This document shows, one piece after another, positions 47,601-60,459 of a stretch of DNA of 64,000 nt. The DNA is from Mytilisepta virgata. Taxonomy: Eukaryota; Mollusca; Bivalvia; Mytilida; Mytilidae. The stretch spans positions 9,892,501 to 9,956,500 of the forward strand of contig CM051520.1 of NCBI GenBank assembly GCA_028015205.1, written 5' to 3'. The notes beneath the pieces are model-generated. The model made no database searches, was not told where the DNA came from, and saw only the letters and a program-made list of their open reading frames with translations. Position numbers and translations under genes: made by a program. Numbering within the stretch: position 1 is the first letter of the stretch; every line of letters begins with the position of its first letter.

Positions 47601-50600
47601 TATATAGACAATGGCCTGGTGGTGGATGTACGTGTATCTCATTAAAATACATGTATTGTGATGAGATACACGTATATCCACCAGCAGGACATTGTCTATA
47701 TACAAGTACTGTAGTGTGATATACGTACATCCACCATCAGACCAATGTCGATATACATAAACTGTAGTGTGAAATAGTTACATCCACCACCAGGCCATTG
47801 TCTATATACATGTAATGTAGTGTGAAATAGTTACATCCACCACCAAGCCATTGTCTATATACATGTGCTGTAGTGTGAAATAGTTACATCCACCCACCAC
47901 CAGACCAATATCTCTATAAATGTATTGTAATGAGATACACGTACATCCACCATGGATGTATATAGACAATGGTCTGGTGGTGGATGTACGTGTATCTCAT
48001 TAAAATACATGTATAAAGACATTGGTCTGGTGTGAATGTACCTATATCACACTACAGTACATGTATATAGACAATGGCCTGATGGTGGATGTACGTGTAT
48101 CTCATTACAATACATGTATAAAGACATTGGTCTGGTGGTGGATGTAACTATTTCACACTACATCACATGTATATACACAATGGCTTGGTGGTGGATGTAC
48201 GTGTATTTCATTACAATACATGTATAAAGACATTGGTCTGGTGTGAATGTAACTATTTCACACTACAGTTCATGTATATAAACATTGGCCTGATGGTGGA
48301 TGTACGTATATCCCACTACAGTACTTGTATATAGACAATGGCCTGGTGGTGGATGTACGTGTATCTCATTAAAATACATGTATTGTGATGAGATACACGT
48401 ATATCCACCAGCAGGACATTGTCTATATACAAGTACTGTAGTGTGATATACGTACATCCACCATCAGACCAATGTCGATATACATAAACTGTAGTGTGAA
48501 ATAGGTACATCCACCACCAGGCCATTGTCTATATACATGTTCTGTAGTGTGAAATAGTTACATCCACCATCAGACCAATATCTCTATACATGTATTGTAA
48601 TGAGATAGACGTACATCCACCACCAGGCCAATGTCTATATAAATGTACTGTAGTGTGAAATAGTTACATCCACCACTAGACCAATGTCTCTATACATGTA
48701 TTTTAATGAGATACACATACATCCACCACCAGGCCATTGTATATATACAAGTACTGTAGTGTGATATACGTACATACAACACCAGGCCATTGTCTGTATA
48801 CATGTACTGTAGTGGGATATACGTACATCCACTATCAGGCCAATGTTTATATACATGAACTGTAGTGTGAAATAGTTACATTCACACCAGACCAATGTTT
48901 TTATACATGTATTTTAATGTGATACACGTACATCCACAACCAAACCATTGTCTATATACATCCATTGTGGATGTACGTGGATCTCATTACAATACATGTA
49001 TAGAGATATTGGTCTGGTGGTGAACGTAATTATTTCACACTTCAGTACATGTATATAGACAATGGCCTGGTGGTAGATGTACGTATATCTCATTAAAATA
49101 CATATATAAAGACATTGGTCTGGTGGTGGATGTAACTATTTTACACTACAGTTTATGTATATCGACATTGGCCTGATGGTGGACGTACGTATATCACACT
49201 ACAGTACTTGTATATAGACAATGGCCTGGTGGTGGATGTACGTGTATCTCATTACAATACATGGATAGAGACTTTAGTCTGGTGGTGGATGTAACTATTT
49301 CACACTATAGTACATGTATATAGACATTGGCCTGGTGGTGGATGTACGTGTATCGCATTAAAATACATGTATTTTAATGAGATACACGTACATCCACCAC
49401 CGGGCCAATGTCTATATAGACAATGTGTATATAGACAATGGCCTGGTGGTGGATGTACGACTATCTCATTACAATACATGTATTTTAATGCGATACACGT
49501 ACATCCACCACCAGGCCAATGTCTATATAAATGTACTGTAGTGTGATATAGTTACATCCACCACCAGACCAATGTCTCTATACATGTATTTTAATGAGAT
49601 ACACTTACATCCACCATTGTATATATACAAGTTCTGTAGTGTGATATACGTACAAACACCACCAGGCCATTGTCTATATACAAGTACTGTAGTGTGATAT
49701 ACGTACATCCGCTATCAGGCCAATGTTTATATACATGAACTGTAGTGTGAAATAGTTACATCTACCACCAGGCCTTTGTCTATACACATGTACTGTAGTG
49801 TCAAATAGTTACATTCACCACCAGACCAATATCTCTATACATGTATTGTAATGAGATACACGTATATCCACCATGGATGTATATAGACAATGGCTTGGTG
49901 GTGGATGTACGTGTATCTCACTACAATACATGTATAGAGATATTGGTCTGGTGGTGGATGTAACTATTTCACACTACAGTACATGTATCTCATTAAAATA
50001 CATGTATAGAGACATTGGTCTGGTGGTGGATGTAACTATTTCACACTACAGTACTTTTATATAGACATTGACCAGGTTGTGGATGTACGTGTATCTCATT
50101 AAAATACATGTATTGTAATGAGATACACGTATATCCACCAGCAGGACATTTTCTATATACAAGTACTGTAGTGTGATATACGTACATCACCATCAGGCCG
50201 ATGTCGATATACATAAACTGTAGTGTGAAATAGTTACATCCACCACCAGACCAATCTCTATACATGTATTGTAATGAGATACACGTACATCCACCATGGA
50301 TGTATATAGACAATGGTCTGGTGGTGGATGTACGTGTATCTCATTACAATACATGTATAAAGACATTGGTCTGGTGTGAATGTAACTGTTTCACACTACA
50401 GTTCATGTATATAAACATTGGCCTGATGGTGGATGTACCTATATCACATTACAGTACTTGTATATATACAATGGTCTGGTGGTGGATGTACGTGTATCTC
50501 ATTAAAATACATGTATAGAGACATTGGTCTGGTCGTGGATGTAACTATTTCAAACTACAGTACATTTATATAGACATTGGCTTGGTGGTGGATGTACGTG

Positions 50601-52552
50601 TATCTCATTAAAATACATGTATTGTGATGAGATACACGTATATCCATCAGCAGAACATTGTCTGTATACAAGTACCGTAGTGTGATATACGTACATCCAC
50701 CATCAGACCAATGTCGATATACATAAACTGTAGTGTGAAATAGTTACATCCACCACCAGGCCATTGTCTATATACATGTGCTGTAGTGTGAAATAGTTAC
50801 ATCCACCACCAGACCAATATCTCTATACATGTATTGTAATGAGATAGACGTACATCCACTACCAGCCCATTGTCTATATACATATATACATGTACTGTAG
50901 TGTGAAATAGTTACATCCACCACCAGACCAATATCTGTATACATGTATTGTAATGAGATACACGTATATCCACCATGGATGTATATAGACAATGGCTTGG
51001 TGGTGGATGTACGTGTATCGCATTACAATACATGTATAGAGATATTGGTCTGGTGGTGGATGTAACTATTTCACACTACAGTACATGTATATAGACAATG
51101 GCCTGGTGGTGGATATAACTATTTCACACTACAGTTTATGTATATCGACATTGGCCTGATGGTGGATGTACGTATATCACACTACAGTACTTGTATATAG
51201 ACAATGTCCTGGTGGTGGATGTACGTGTATCTCATTATAATACATGTATAGAGACATTGGACTGGTGGTGGGTATAACTATTTCACACTACAATACTTGT
51301 ATATAAACAATGGCCTGGTGGTGGATGTACGTTTATCTCATTACAATACATGTAGAGATAATGGTCTGGTGGTGGATGTACGTATATCACACTACAGTAC
51401 ATGTTTATAGACAATGGCCTGGTGGTGGATGAACGTGTATCTTATTAAAATACATATATAAAGACATTGGTCTGGTGGTGGATGTAACTATTTCACACTA
51501 CAGTACATGTATATAGACAATGGCCTGGTGGTAGATGTACGTGTATCTCATTAAAATACATATATAAAGACATTGGTCTGGTGGTGGATGTAACCATTTC
51601 ACACTACAGCACATGTATAAAGACAATGGCCTGGTGGTGGATGTAACTATTTCACAATACAGTACATGTATATAGACAATGGCCTGGTGGTGGATGTAAC
51701 TATTTCACACTACAGTTTATGTATATCGACATTGGCCTGATGGTGGATGTACGTGTATCACACTACAGTACTTGTATATAGACAATGTCCAGCTGATGGA
51801 TATACGTGTATCTCATTACAATACATGTATTTTAATGAGATACACGAACATCCACCACCAGGCCAATGGTTATATACATGTACTGTAGTGTGAAATAGTT
51901 ACATCCACCACCAGACCAATGTCTCTATACATGTATTTTAATGAGATACACGTACATCCACCACCAGGCCATTGTATATATACAAGTACTGTAGTGTGAT
52001 ATACGTACATCCACCATCAGACCAATGTTTATATACATGAACTGTAGTGTGAAATAGTTACATTCACACCAGACCAATGTCTTTATACATGTATTTTAAT
52101 GAGATACACGTACATCCACCACCAGGCCATTGTCTATATACATCCATGGTGGATGTACGTCTATCTCATTACAATACATGTATAGAGATATTGGTCTGGT
52201 GGTGGATGTAACTATTTCACACTACAGTACATGTATATAACCATTGGCCTGGTGGTGGATGTAAGTAATTCACACTACCTTACATGTATATAGACAATGG
52301 CCTGGTGGTGGATGTACGTCTATCTCATTACAATACATGTATAGAGATATTGGTCTGGTGGTGGATGTAACTATTTCACACTACAGTACATGTATATAAC
52401 CATTGGCCTGGTGGTGGATGTAAGTATTTCACACTACAAAACATGTATATAGACAATGGCCTGGTGGTGGATGTACGTCTATCTCATTACAATACATGTA
52501 TAGAGACATAAGTCTTGTGGTGGATGTATCTATTTCACACTGCAATACATTT
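41602..52552. repeat. 11-kb satellite: 53-bp half-units in 106-bp dimers with alternating orientation
   Basis: Half-unit A: TACATGTATATAGACAATGG + CCTGGTGGTGGATGTACGTG + TATCTCATTAAAA. Half-unit B: TACATGTATAGAGACATTGG + TCTGGTGGTGGATGTAACTA + TTTCACACTACAG. Each is 53 bp and begins with the palindrome TACATGTA. A and B mostly alternate. Blocks of about 50-850 bp are inverted relative to each other. Junctions are of two types: at TACATGTA (CTCATTAAAA-TACATGTA-TTTTAATGAG at about 42236-42265 and many later) and inside GGTGGATG/CATCCACC (CATCCACCATGGATG at about 43845). Frames such as YVYHTTVLVYRQ are repeat translations, not genes. The array begins about 140 bp upstream of KDZ exon 1. Confidence 0.9.
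45509..48300. repeat. Near-identical 1.39-kb tandem duplication within the satellite
   Basis: The segment starting GGATGTTCGTGTATCTC at 45509 recurs at 46903 (spacing 1,394), with the same series of orientation flips. A nested segment recurs at 43937, 45914, 47309 and 48036 (spacings 1,977, 1,395, 727), so the higher-order unit varies. Confidence 0.7.
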
Positions 52553-53730
52553 AAAATTTTATTTTTTTGTGTGTGAAATTTTCAAATTTTCAAAAGTTTG
52601 GAATGTCGATATTTTAAAACTTTGATTAAAAATTGAAAAATATAAAATTTGATTTTTTTTTTTAAACGTTGAATTGTTAAGTGTTACACCAATATTACAT
52701 GTTTTACCTTAAAAAATTGAATAAATTTCAAATAGTGAAATTATCAAAACTGTAAATTTAGTTCAGTATTTTCAAAGTTTGATTAAAATGTAAAATATTA
52801 AATTTCGAAAAATGGACTTAATCACGGAACCTGGATGCAAGTCACTCATAGGTGAAATTGAGGTCAAGGTCCGGAGACAAGTATCAGACTGGCATGTACC
52901 CACAAGAACTATCAATAGAATAAATACGGTGGGTCTAGGTATTACCGTTCCTGAGAAATTGGGAAAAACTAAACATTGAATTTTTCTTCAGATTTTAGTA
53001 TTATTATATTGAAGTAATGAGCATCTCCATGTGCTTATCACGGACATATTTAAGACAAAACCTCAAATTTTAAGATATTATGAGGCCAGTAAAGTGCTTT
53101 TCTTGCTACGGACTACAATATTCTTGGCGGGAAGGGGGGAAGGAGACAAAGACACACTTTCATGTAAAATTGTGACGTCATTTTGTCTTCCTCAGTCACA
53201 TGCTATCCATGCTCCCGACCAATACCACACAGTTTAGAGAAAGGCAAATATAGCAGGAGTTTAAAATTTGGGAAAAATATTCAATAGTTCTTTAATATAT
53301 AGTTGAAAATTTCTTCAACGTCCTTCTGCTTGCTCTAGATCTACTCTTTACAGTGGGAAATAGCAAAAAAAATTCAGACCAAGCAGGACATATTTTTGGG
53401 GAAACCTAGCCCCCCCCCTCCCCTCCCCTCGTGATTAATATGGTCGGTGCCTAATGATACAGATGACCCTTTTGGTTCTTTAAATTTTACTCGAAAAATT
53501 AAAAATTCAAATTTTAAAAAAGCGAAATTATCAAAACTGTACATTCAGTTTAGTATTTTCAAAGTTTGATTAAAAATGTAAAATATTAAATTTTTATACC
53601 AGTTTTAGAATCTTAAAATTTTAATTATTTGGTGAATTTTCAAAATTTTGAAATGTCGATATTTTAAAACTTTGATCAAAAATTGAAAAATGTAAAATTT
53701 GAAAACTTTTTAAAATATTAAATTGTTAAG
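52553..53730. repeat. AT-rich spacer with direct duplications
   Basis: GAAATTATCAAAACTGTA...TTTTCAAAGTTTGATTAAA occurs at about 52738 and 53524, and AATGTCGATATTTTAAAACTTTGAT at about 52601 and 53652. A reverse-oriented fragment of the 146-bp family (GAGGTCAAGG...CAGACTGGCATGTACCCAC) is at 52855-52905. No gene. Confidence 0.55.
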
Positions 53731-53997
53731 GGACGAGATCAAAAGTTCAATGTAGTTTTGTTATCCGACATAGATTTTAGTATTGATTCAAGTTATGTCC
53801 TAGTCAATATACAGAACAAACATACATTGTTGAGGGAAAACAGGACCTATGATACAAAAGGTATACTCTCAAATCATGTGACCATATTGGTCAATCAATT
53901 TTTCCCAAATTAAGTTAAGAGGGGGAAGGGGGGGGGTCAGTGAAAAATTATGTGAATTAAGTTTTTTATCCTGCATTGAAATTTTGATCTCGTCCCC
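53731..53997. mobile_element. MITE, GGGACGAGATC family, complete copy
   Basis: GGACGAGATCAAAAGTTCAATG at the left is inverted at the right as CATTGAAATTTTGATCTCGTCC (about 53973-53995). The interior has a G-rich patch. About 267 bp, non-coding. Confidence 0.65.
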
Positions 53998-54044
53998 AAG
54001 TGATACACGGACCTATTGCCCTATGCTAAGAAGAAAAAATGAAT

Positions 54045-54175
54045 ACATAGTACATTTATATAGACATTGGTCTGGTGGTGGATGTAATAATTTCACACTA
54101 CAGTACATGTATACAGACATTTTGGCCTGATGGTGGTTGTACTTATATCACACTACATTACATGTATGTAGACAT
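54045..54175 (+). repeat. Detached remnant of the 53-bp satellite
   Basis: About 2.5 half-units (TATATAGACATTGGTCTGGTGGTGGATG ... TTTGGCCTGATGGTGG), 1.5 kb beyond the main array and separated by unrelated DNA. Confidence 0.75.
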
Positions 54176-54179
54176 TGGA

Positions 54180-55325
54180 GAGTTAACCCACCGAACCTCT
54201 ATATGAAATAAAAAACTATAGTAAATATCCTCCATTTAAACCAAAATAACTTAAATACTTTGTGGGACTAAATATTTTTAAACCATCGTGAAAACTATAT
54301 GTCCGGACCCTCCCAGCACTCAACTTTGAAAATCTGATGTGGGCCTCAGGGGGGTTAACTCATATAACCCCTGGATGAAATAAAAGCTATGGTAAATATC
54401 TTTCATTTAAACCACAAGCGGTTAAAAACATTGAAGGACTTCATATTTTTTAAATAATGTGAAAATTATGTCCGGACCTCTCCCCGCCCCCTCTCTCCCT
54501 TCAACTTTGAAATCTGGCGTGGGTCTCAGGGGTGTTAACCAACTTAACCCATGGATGATATAAAAGCTATGGTATATATCTTAAACGAAAAGCGGTTAAA
54601 AACTTTGCCGGACTTCATATCTTTAAAAAATTGTGAAAATTATGTGTCTGGACCCTCCTCCCACTCAACTTTGAAAATCTTGCGTGGACCTCATGGGCGT
54701 TAACCCAACTAACCCCTGGATGAAATAAAAGCTATGGTAAATATCTTTCATTTAAACCAAACCGGTTAAAAACTTTGCCGGACTTCATATCTTTAAAACA
54801 TTGTGAAAATTATATGTCCGGACCCTCCTCCGGACTTGATATCTTGATATCTATATGATATAAAAGCTATGGTAAATTTCTTTCATTTAATCGACAAACG
54901 GTTAAAAACTTTGCCGGACTTTATGTTTTTTAAAACATTGTGAAAATTATATGTGCGGAACCTCTCCCCACTCAACTTTGAAAATCTGGCATGGGCTATG
55001 GTAAATATCTTTCATTTAAACCAAAGCGGTTAAAAACTTTGCCGGACTTGATAAATCAAAACATTGTGAAAATTGTCTGGACCCTCCTCCGATTCAACTT
55101 TGAAAATCTTGCGTGGACCTGATGGGCTTAACCCACCTAACCCCCATATGAAATAAAAGCTATGGTAACTATCTTTCATTTAAACCACAAGCGGTTAAAA
55201 ACTTTGCCGGACTTCATATCTTTAAAACATTGTGAAAATTATATGTCCGGACCCTCCCCCACTCAACTTTGAAAATCTGGCGTGGGCCTCAGGGGTGTTA
55301 ACCCACCTCACCACTGTATGAACTC
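54180..55325 (+). repeat. Tandem array, units of about 130-180 bp, seven copies
   Basis: AAAGCTATGGTAAATATCTTTC recurs at about 54215, 54386, 54566, 54731, 54866, 54995 and 55159. Each unit also has GCGGTTAAAAACTTTGCCGGACTT, ATGTCCGGACCCTCC and CTCAACTTTGAAAATCTGGC. Two units are shortened. Confidence 0.8.
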
Positions 55326-55507
55326 ACAGAAAATGTTGCTGTACAATTTAAGCTTGCCAGAGGGAGCTACTTTTATTTTATAGAATTCAGATTTGATTTT
55401 TTATTTTGTCTTAAAAACTTGGTTTGATATACCTGGGGATGGGATATTCATTATTTAGACAGACCAGTTAAGCATTTTGACCACGAGTTTTCTTTAGCTG
55501 AAAGTAG

Positions 55508-55925
55508 TTAATCAACTTCAAAGACATCTTTAAGAATAATAAGGGGGTCAATTGACTGTTCATCAATATCAAATAGTCGTAAATAATATGCATTCACACG
55601 TTTAAAGCATGTCATTGCAACTGGAAATACTCCAAGTTCGCATTTAACTCCTGGGTTAGAGAACTCCAAGTATATCTTAAAGGATCATATTTTTGTCAAG
55701 TTTCGTCTTATCCAAGGTAAAGTTTGTGTTAAAATTCGCTATCCATATTTCAGACCAATATGTTATTATTGGAGATATCATGAAATTACATAGTTTTAGC
55801 CACGAGTTTATTGATTTCAGTGCAAAATATTCTTTCCTAGCTTTGTCGGCAGAATAAGATTCAGATTCATCAAATTTTCCATTATAAAAAATATGATACC
55901 TAAATAATTTATATGAATCCACCAT
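55508..55925 (-). pseudogene. Dead LINE reverse-transcriptase C-terminal fragment
   Basis: The minus-strand frame from about 55925 contains KARKEYFALKSINSWLKLCN then ISPIITYWSEIWIANFN, the familiar region after the RT palm in CR1/RTE-like elements (Lys-Ala-x-x-Ala-x-x...Pro-x-x-x-Tyr-x-x-Glu-x-Trp). After a frame change the sense continues as GVKCELGVFPVAMTCFKRVN and AYYLRLF to a stop at 55508. Frame break, truncation at both ends and no neighbouring LINE parts make it a fossil. Confidence 0.6.
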
Positions 55926-55929
55926 CTCA

Positions 55930-57015
55930 ATAGAATTGGGCCATAATAAAAATGTAATTAAGCCTTGGCATCTTCTGTTTAGAAAAATTGATAAATTAAC
56001 TTTTAGGTCAAAATTTTAGTTTTTAAAAAGCAAAAGTTTTAATTTTTAAAAGATCTGAAATTTCAAGTTTTAAAAAAGGTCAAAAGGACGAATAAGAATC
56101 GAAATTATTATATTTTTAGCATAATATTTTTACTTTAAAAAATTACCAAAACGTTATTTAAATAAGACAAAACAAAAAACAAAACACAAACAGAACAAAC
56201 AGTGTTTCCAATATACACAATAAAAATTTAAAGAAAATGAAAATATCTTACCTTAGATAGGTGTTTCAGCTCGTTCAATATTATACACTAAATGTAAGTA
56301 CACGATATAAAAGTACAAAATAGATTAAAAGATTATGAATACAATAAATCCCAAATCTCGATAAAAACGATGGTGAATTACAACAAAATTGCTGTTTTGC
56401 ATTTATATCGCAGAACTACTGATATTTTAAATGACCAATGAAAGGTTCGGAATTAAAATCTCAAGAGACCAATCATATTCATTAACCGCACGTGCATAAA
56501 CGTTAGCTGACCAATGAGAGTGCAAAATCAACAGTGAATAGTTAATAGCCATAAATTTGTTAATTTTTTAGAATACTTAAGCAGTGGATTAACTTAATTC
56601 GCAAAGTGCAAGTTTCTATCTTAAAATGTGGGGTCCGATTTATTTTATTATTTTTTATTTTATCAATAATCAGCATATTTATTTTCATTTATTCACTACT
56701 TGCCTTTTTTTTTTATCAATAATCGATATATTTATTTATTCATTTATTCAATACATGCCTTTTAATAGTTTAATCTTATGCTTTTAACCCATTTGGATAT
56801 AATTGTGCATTAAAATAAATAAAGTATCAATATACACAATATTTAATGATACGACACAGATCATAGAGTCATTATGAAAGAGAAGAAATTAAAATTAACA
56901 TTCCATCAACGTTTATCGAAAATGTTTAAATACTGCACATTCTTTTAATACCCTTAAATATTAATTTGTTTTGAATTTATTTAACTGACATTTCTTGGTA
57001 ATTAAACATTTCGTG
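55930..57015. other. No gene seen
   Basis: AT-rich DNA with no defined feature. Confidence 0.45.
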
Positions 57016-57020
57016 TTTAT

Positions 57021-58441
57021 CCCCGCACTTCGCAGTTCGGGGATATTTGTAATCGGTCCGTCCGTCCGTTAGATAACTTTGTCTCCAGAAGTCCTCGTTT
57101 TTTAACTTCATGCATTTAATTTCTATACAGTATCGTCACAAACTGTATGTAGATGCGCAATAAGGATTTATAATTTTGAATTTCATAAATTGGGGCCCAC
57201 AGGGGTCGAATTTCGAAAAAAAATGGAAATTATAGCTTGTGAATTAAACACCTAATTCATTTTTCAATTTATGCCTTTAATTTTATACAATATTGTCCCA
57301 TACTGTATCCCACAGGGATTGCATTTCAGAAATAGCGAATTTAAGCTAAGCTTCTGAATTAAACTCCTCTTTCATTTTTCATTTTATGCATTTGATTTCT
57401 TTACAGGGTTATCACACACTGGATATAGATGCACAATAAGGTTTTAAAATTTTGTTTTTAAAAAATTTGGCACTGTAGGGGTTGAATTTTGAAATTGTGA
57501 ATTAACTCCTGTTTCATTTTTCATTTTATGTATATAGAATGGTTGCATACCACGTGCAGATACGCAAAGGTTTTTGAATTTTAATTTTCTAAACAAGGGG
57601 CCCACAGGGGTTGAACCTCGAAAATTTGGAATTCAAGCTTGTGACCTAAACCTCCCTTTCATTTTTGATTGCATGCACATAATTTCTATACAGTATGTCA
57701 AATCCTGTATGTAGATGCGCAATAAGGTTGTAGAATTTGGATTTTAAATAATTGGGGCCCAAAGGTGCCGAATTTCAAAAATTGTGAATATAAGCTTGTG
57801 ACCTAAAATATTCCTTCATTTTTGATTTCATGCATTTTAATTTTATACAATATTGTCACATACTGTATACGTAGATGCGCAAGAAGGTTTAGTATTTGAC
57901 TTTCAAAAAATTAGGCTCACAAGGATCGAATTTCGAAAATTGAGAATTAAACCTTGTGACCTTAACTCCTCTTTCATTTTTCATTTTATGCATTTAATGT
58001 CTATACAGTATCGTCATAAACTGTAATTAGGTTGTCAATAAGGTTTTCGAATTTTGATTTTCAGAGCTTGGTGCCCACAGGGGTTGAATTTTGAAAATTG
58101 GGAATTTAAGCTTGTGACCTAAACTATTCTTTAATTTTTCATTTTATGTATTTAATTTCTGTACAGTATTGTCACACACTGTATATGTATGCACAATAAG
58201 ATTTTAGAATTTTGATTTTCAAAAATTGGGGCATTTAGGGATTGAAAAACTTTAGAATTATAAACTGGTGACTGAAATTCTTCTTTCATATTTAATTCCA
58301 TACATTTTATTTCTATACAGTATTGTCATACACTGTATGCAGATGAGCGGTAAGGTTTTTAGAATTTTGATTTTCCAAAAATTGGACCTGATTTCAAAGA
58401 TATGATTGTGAGAAAGGTGCACAGGGATACATCGTGCGGGG
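57021..58441. mobile_element. Element with CCCCGCAC / GTGCGGGG ends and about nine internal 155-bp units
   Basis: CCCCGCACTTCGC at 57021 and ATCGTGCGGGG to 58441 are inverted ends, next to GGTCCGTCCGTCCG. The interior repeats TTCATTTTTCATTTTATGCATTTAATTTCTATACAGTAT, then TGTAGATGCGCAATAAGGTTT and GGGGCCCACAGGGGTTGAATTTCGAAAAT at about 155-bp spacing. Non-coding. Confidence 0.65.
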
Positions 58442-58881
58442 ATAGCTGTTATTTCCGACTGCCTCAATCAAGTTAAATATTTATTTTGTGAACTTTTCAT
58501 TTATTCCACTTTCATTTATAAACATAAATAAATCAGTGTTTGGGCTTCTTTATATGAAGAAAGCGATACTTGTGGATTATTTCTCTACAAAATATCATAA
58601 AAAATAAAGAAAAGGGTTCGCGCAAATGACTCCGTGTGTTGTTGGGTCTGTTTTCTATATATACATTATGTGGTTGTCACAATATTAAGATGATTAGATA
58701 AATACTATATTTACTGTGACTGTATGACAATAAAACATTATCATCTTATATAATGTATAAATCAGATTGCTGCCAAATAAATGCAAGAAAGGTAATAAAA
58801 TTCCATCGCCACACGCATAAACACATGTACCATCTTCATCCAAAGATTCACCTCGATCACTGAAACTATATTTTTTATATA

Positions 58882-58950
58882 GCGGATTTGGCCGAGTGGT
58901 CTAGGCCGCTGGACATGGTGCTAGGGGAATAGGTGCCATAGTATATAAAA
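58882..58950 (+). pseudogene. tRNA-like 5' half, no B box
   Basis: GCGGATTTGGCCGAGTGGTC + TAGGCCGCTGGACATGGTGC has a good A box (TGGCCGAGTGG) and D-arm-like pairing of a class II tRNA. No GGTTCGAATCC-like B box follows. It is probably a truncated tRNA-derived retroposon head rather than a working tRNA gene. Confidence 0.45.
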
Positions 58951-58959
58951 TTAGTCTGT

Positions 58960-60110
58960 AAATATAGTAGTCTATTATGACTTACAGGAGATCAACTGAA
59001 GTAAATTTCAAAATGCGTGAATATTATTAAAAGATACAAAAAGGGGCACACTTAAAACCTAAATAAAATGTCAAAATCAATCTACACGAATGAACTATAT
59101 TATTTATAATTTGGGTCAATGCACCATTTAAATAATACCATGACTTTGTGGTATATATAAAACATTTCATTTTAATTATTCTTTGATGATATACAAAACA
59201 CTAATGCCAACTGTATGATACTCCATCATCATCAGCAATTTACCGAAAGCCATAAATGTGAGATAAGTCCATTGGCATTTAGAATTTATTCGTGCCAGTC
59301 ATTGTCTTAACTGTCTTCCAAAAAAATTTATGTTTAATGAAAACCCGAATTATATAATATGTCAAATTCCAACAAGACGCATCTGGATTTTTTTAAGTTC
59401 GAAGGGTCGTTTGTCTTGCATGTATTGAAAGTATGGGTATAAATAACATAATTAAGTTGCAAATGACAAGTTAAAATAATAATCATTAGAAAACAGTTTA
59501 ATTTATCAGTATTATATTCATACACCTAATTTATGATTTTTTTGGTGGATAATTATTTACATTTATGTTATTTCTCAATAACCAATAAATACAAAAGTAC
59601 ATGTATAGAGAATATACAAACAGTAAAAATACAAATAATCAGAATGTCGGGTAATGTTTCATATTTCAACAAAGATATATTTCTATATATATATTCCAGA
59701 AATTTTGTACTAACCCGGAGAATAAACAGTACTATTTATAATTCTAATTTAATTTAAACAATATTTTATTCATAAAGGTTATCATGAATAGGATTGGGCA
59801 GCAGGCTAAACCTATACATTGTATAAGCCCTCTCCGAAATACAAGGTACAATATGTAGATCAACAGTATCAAATTAAATTTGAACAATTGACAGAGCATA
59901 TTACAAAATAATTTGGACTATATATAAGATTATAACTACATTCTTATTTTCTGTCTATGTATAATTGTAATAATGTGTATGAGTACCCGAAGAGAAAAAA
60001 TTCTTAGATAATTGAAAATGTAAATATTTATATTTTGAAAACGAGAAACATATGAACTGGGATTAGGGGAATAATAATAAAAAATAGAAGAAAGATATCA
60101 ATTACAAATG
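58960..60110. other. No gene seen
   Basis: AT-rich; short frames without support. Confidence 0.45.
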
Positions 60111-60114
60111 ATAA

Positions 60115-60195
60115 TAAATAAATAAAAATAAATAAATAAATAAATAAATAAGTAAATATATAAATAAATAACAAACAAATAAATAAATAAATACG
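60115..60195 (+). repeat. AAAT microsatellite
   Basis: An AAAT tetranucleotide tract with interruptions. Confidence 0.85.
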
Positions 60196-60459
60196 TTACC
60201 TGTTGGTTTTAAAAGAGGAAAGTTATATAATTCAATTGAACAAACTACATATAGGTCATGTAGGTCATGTCATAAAATTTAATATCTAACCTGTTATTGA
60301 ATGAGTTAATAGAAGGGGCATGTTTGATACTTGGGTCAAGTTCATTCCATACTTTGATGGTAGAAGCGACAAACCTCTTGAGATGTGAACTCTGTCCTAC
60401 ACTGGGGAAAAATGATTCTATGGAGTCCTTGTCTCAAGGGATAGACATGTTCAATCGGA

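Noticed and set aside
43261..50992. About twenty open frames of 60-90 codons (motif YVYHTTVLVYRQW and similar)
   Set aside because: They are translations of the 53-bp satellite in both orientations; copies repeat with the array and have no start context, domain or splice support.
58882..58950. Functional tRNA gene
   Set aside because: Lacks a B box and a T arm.
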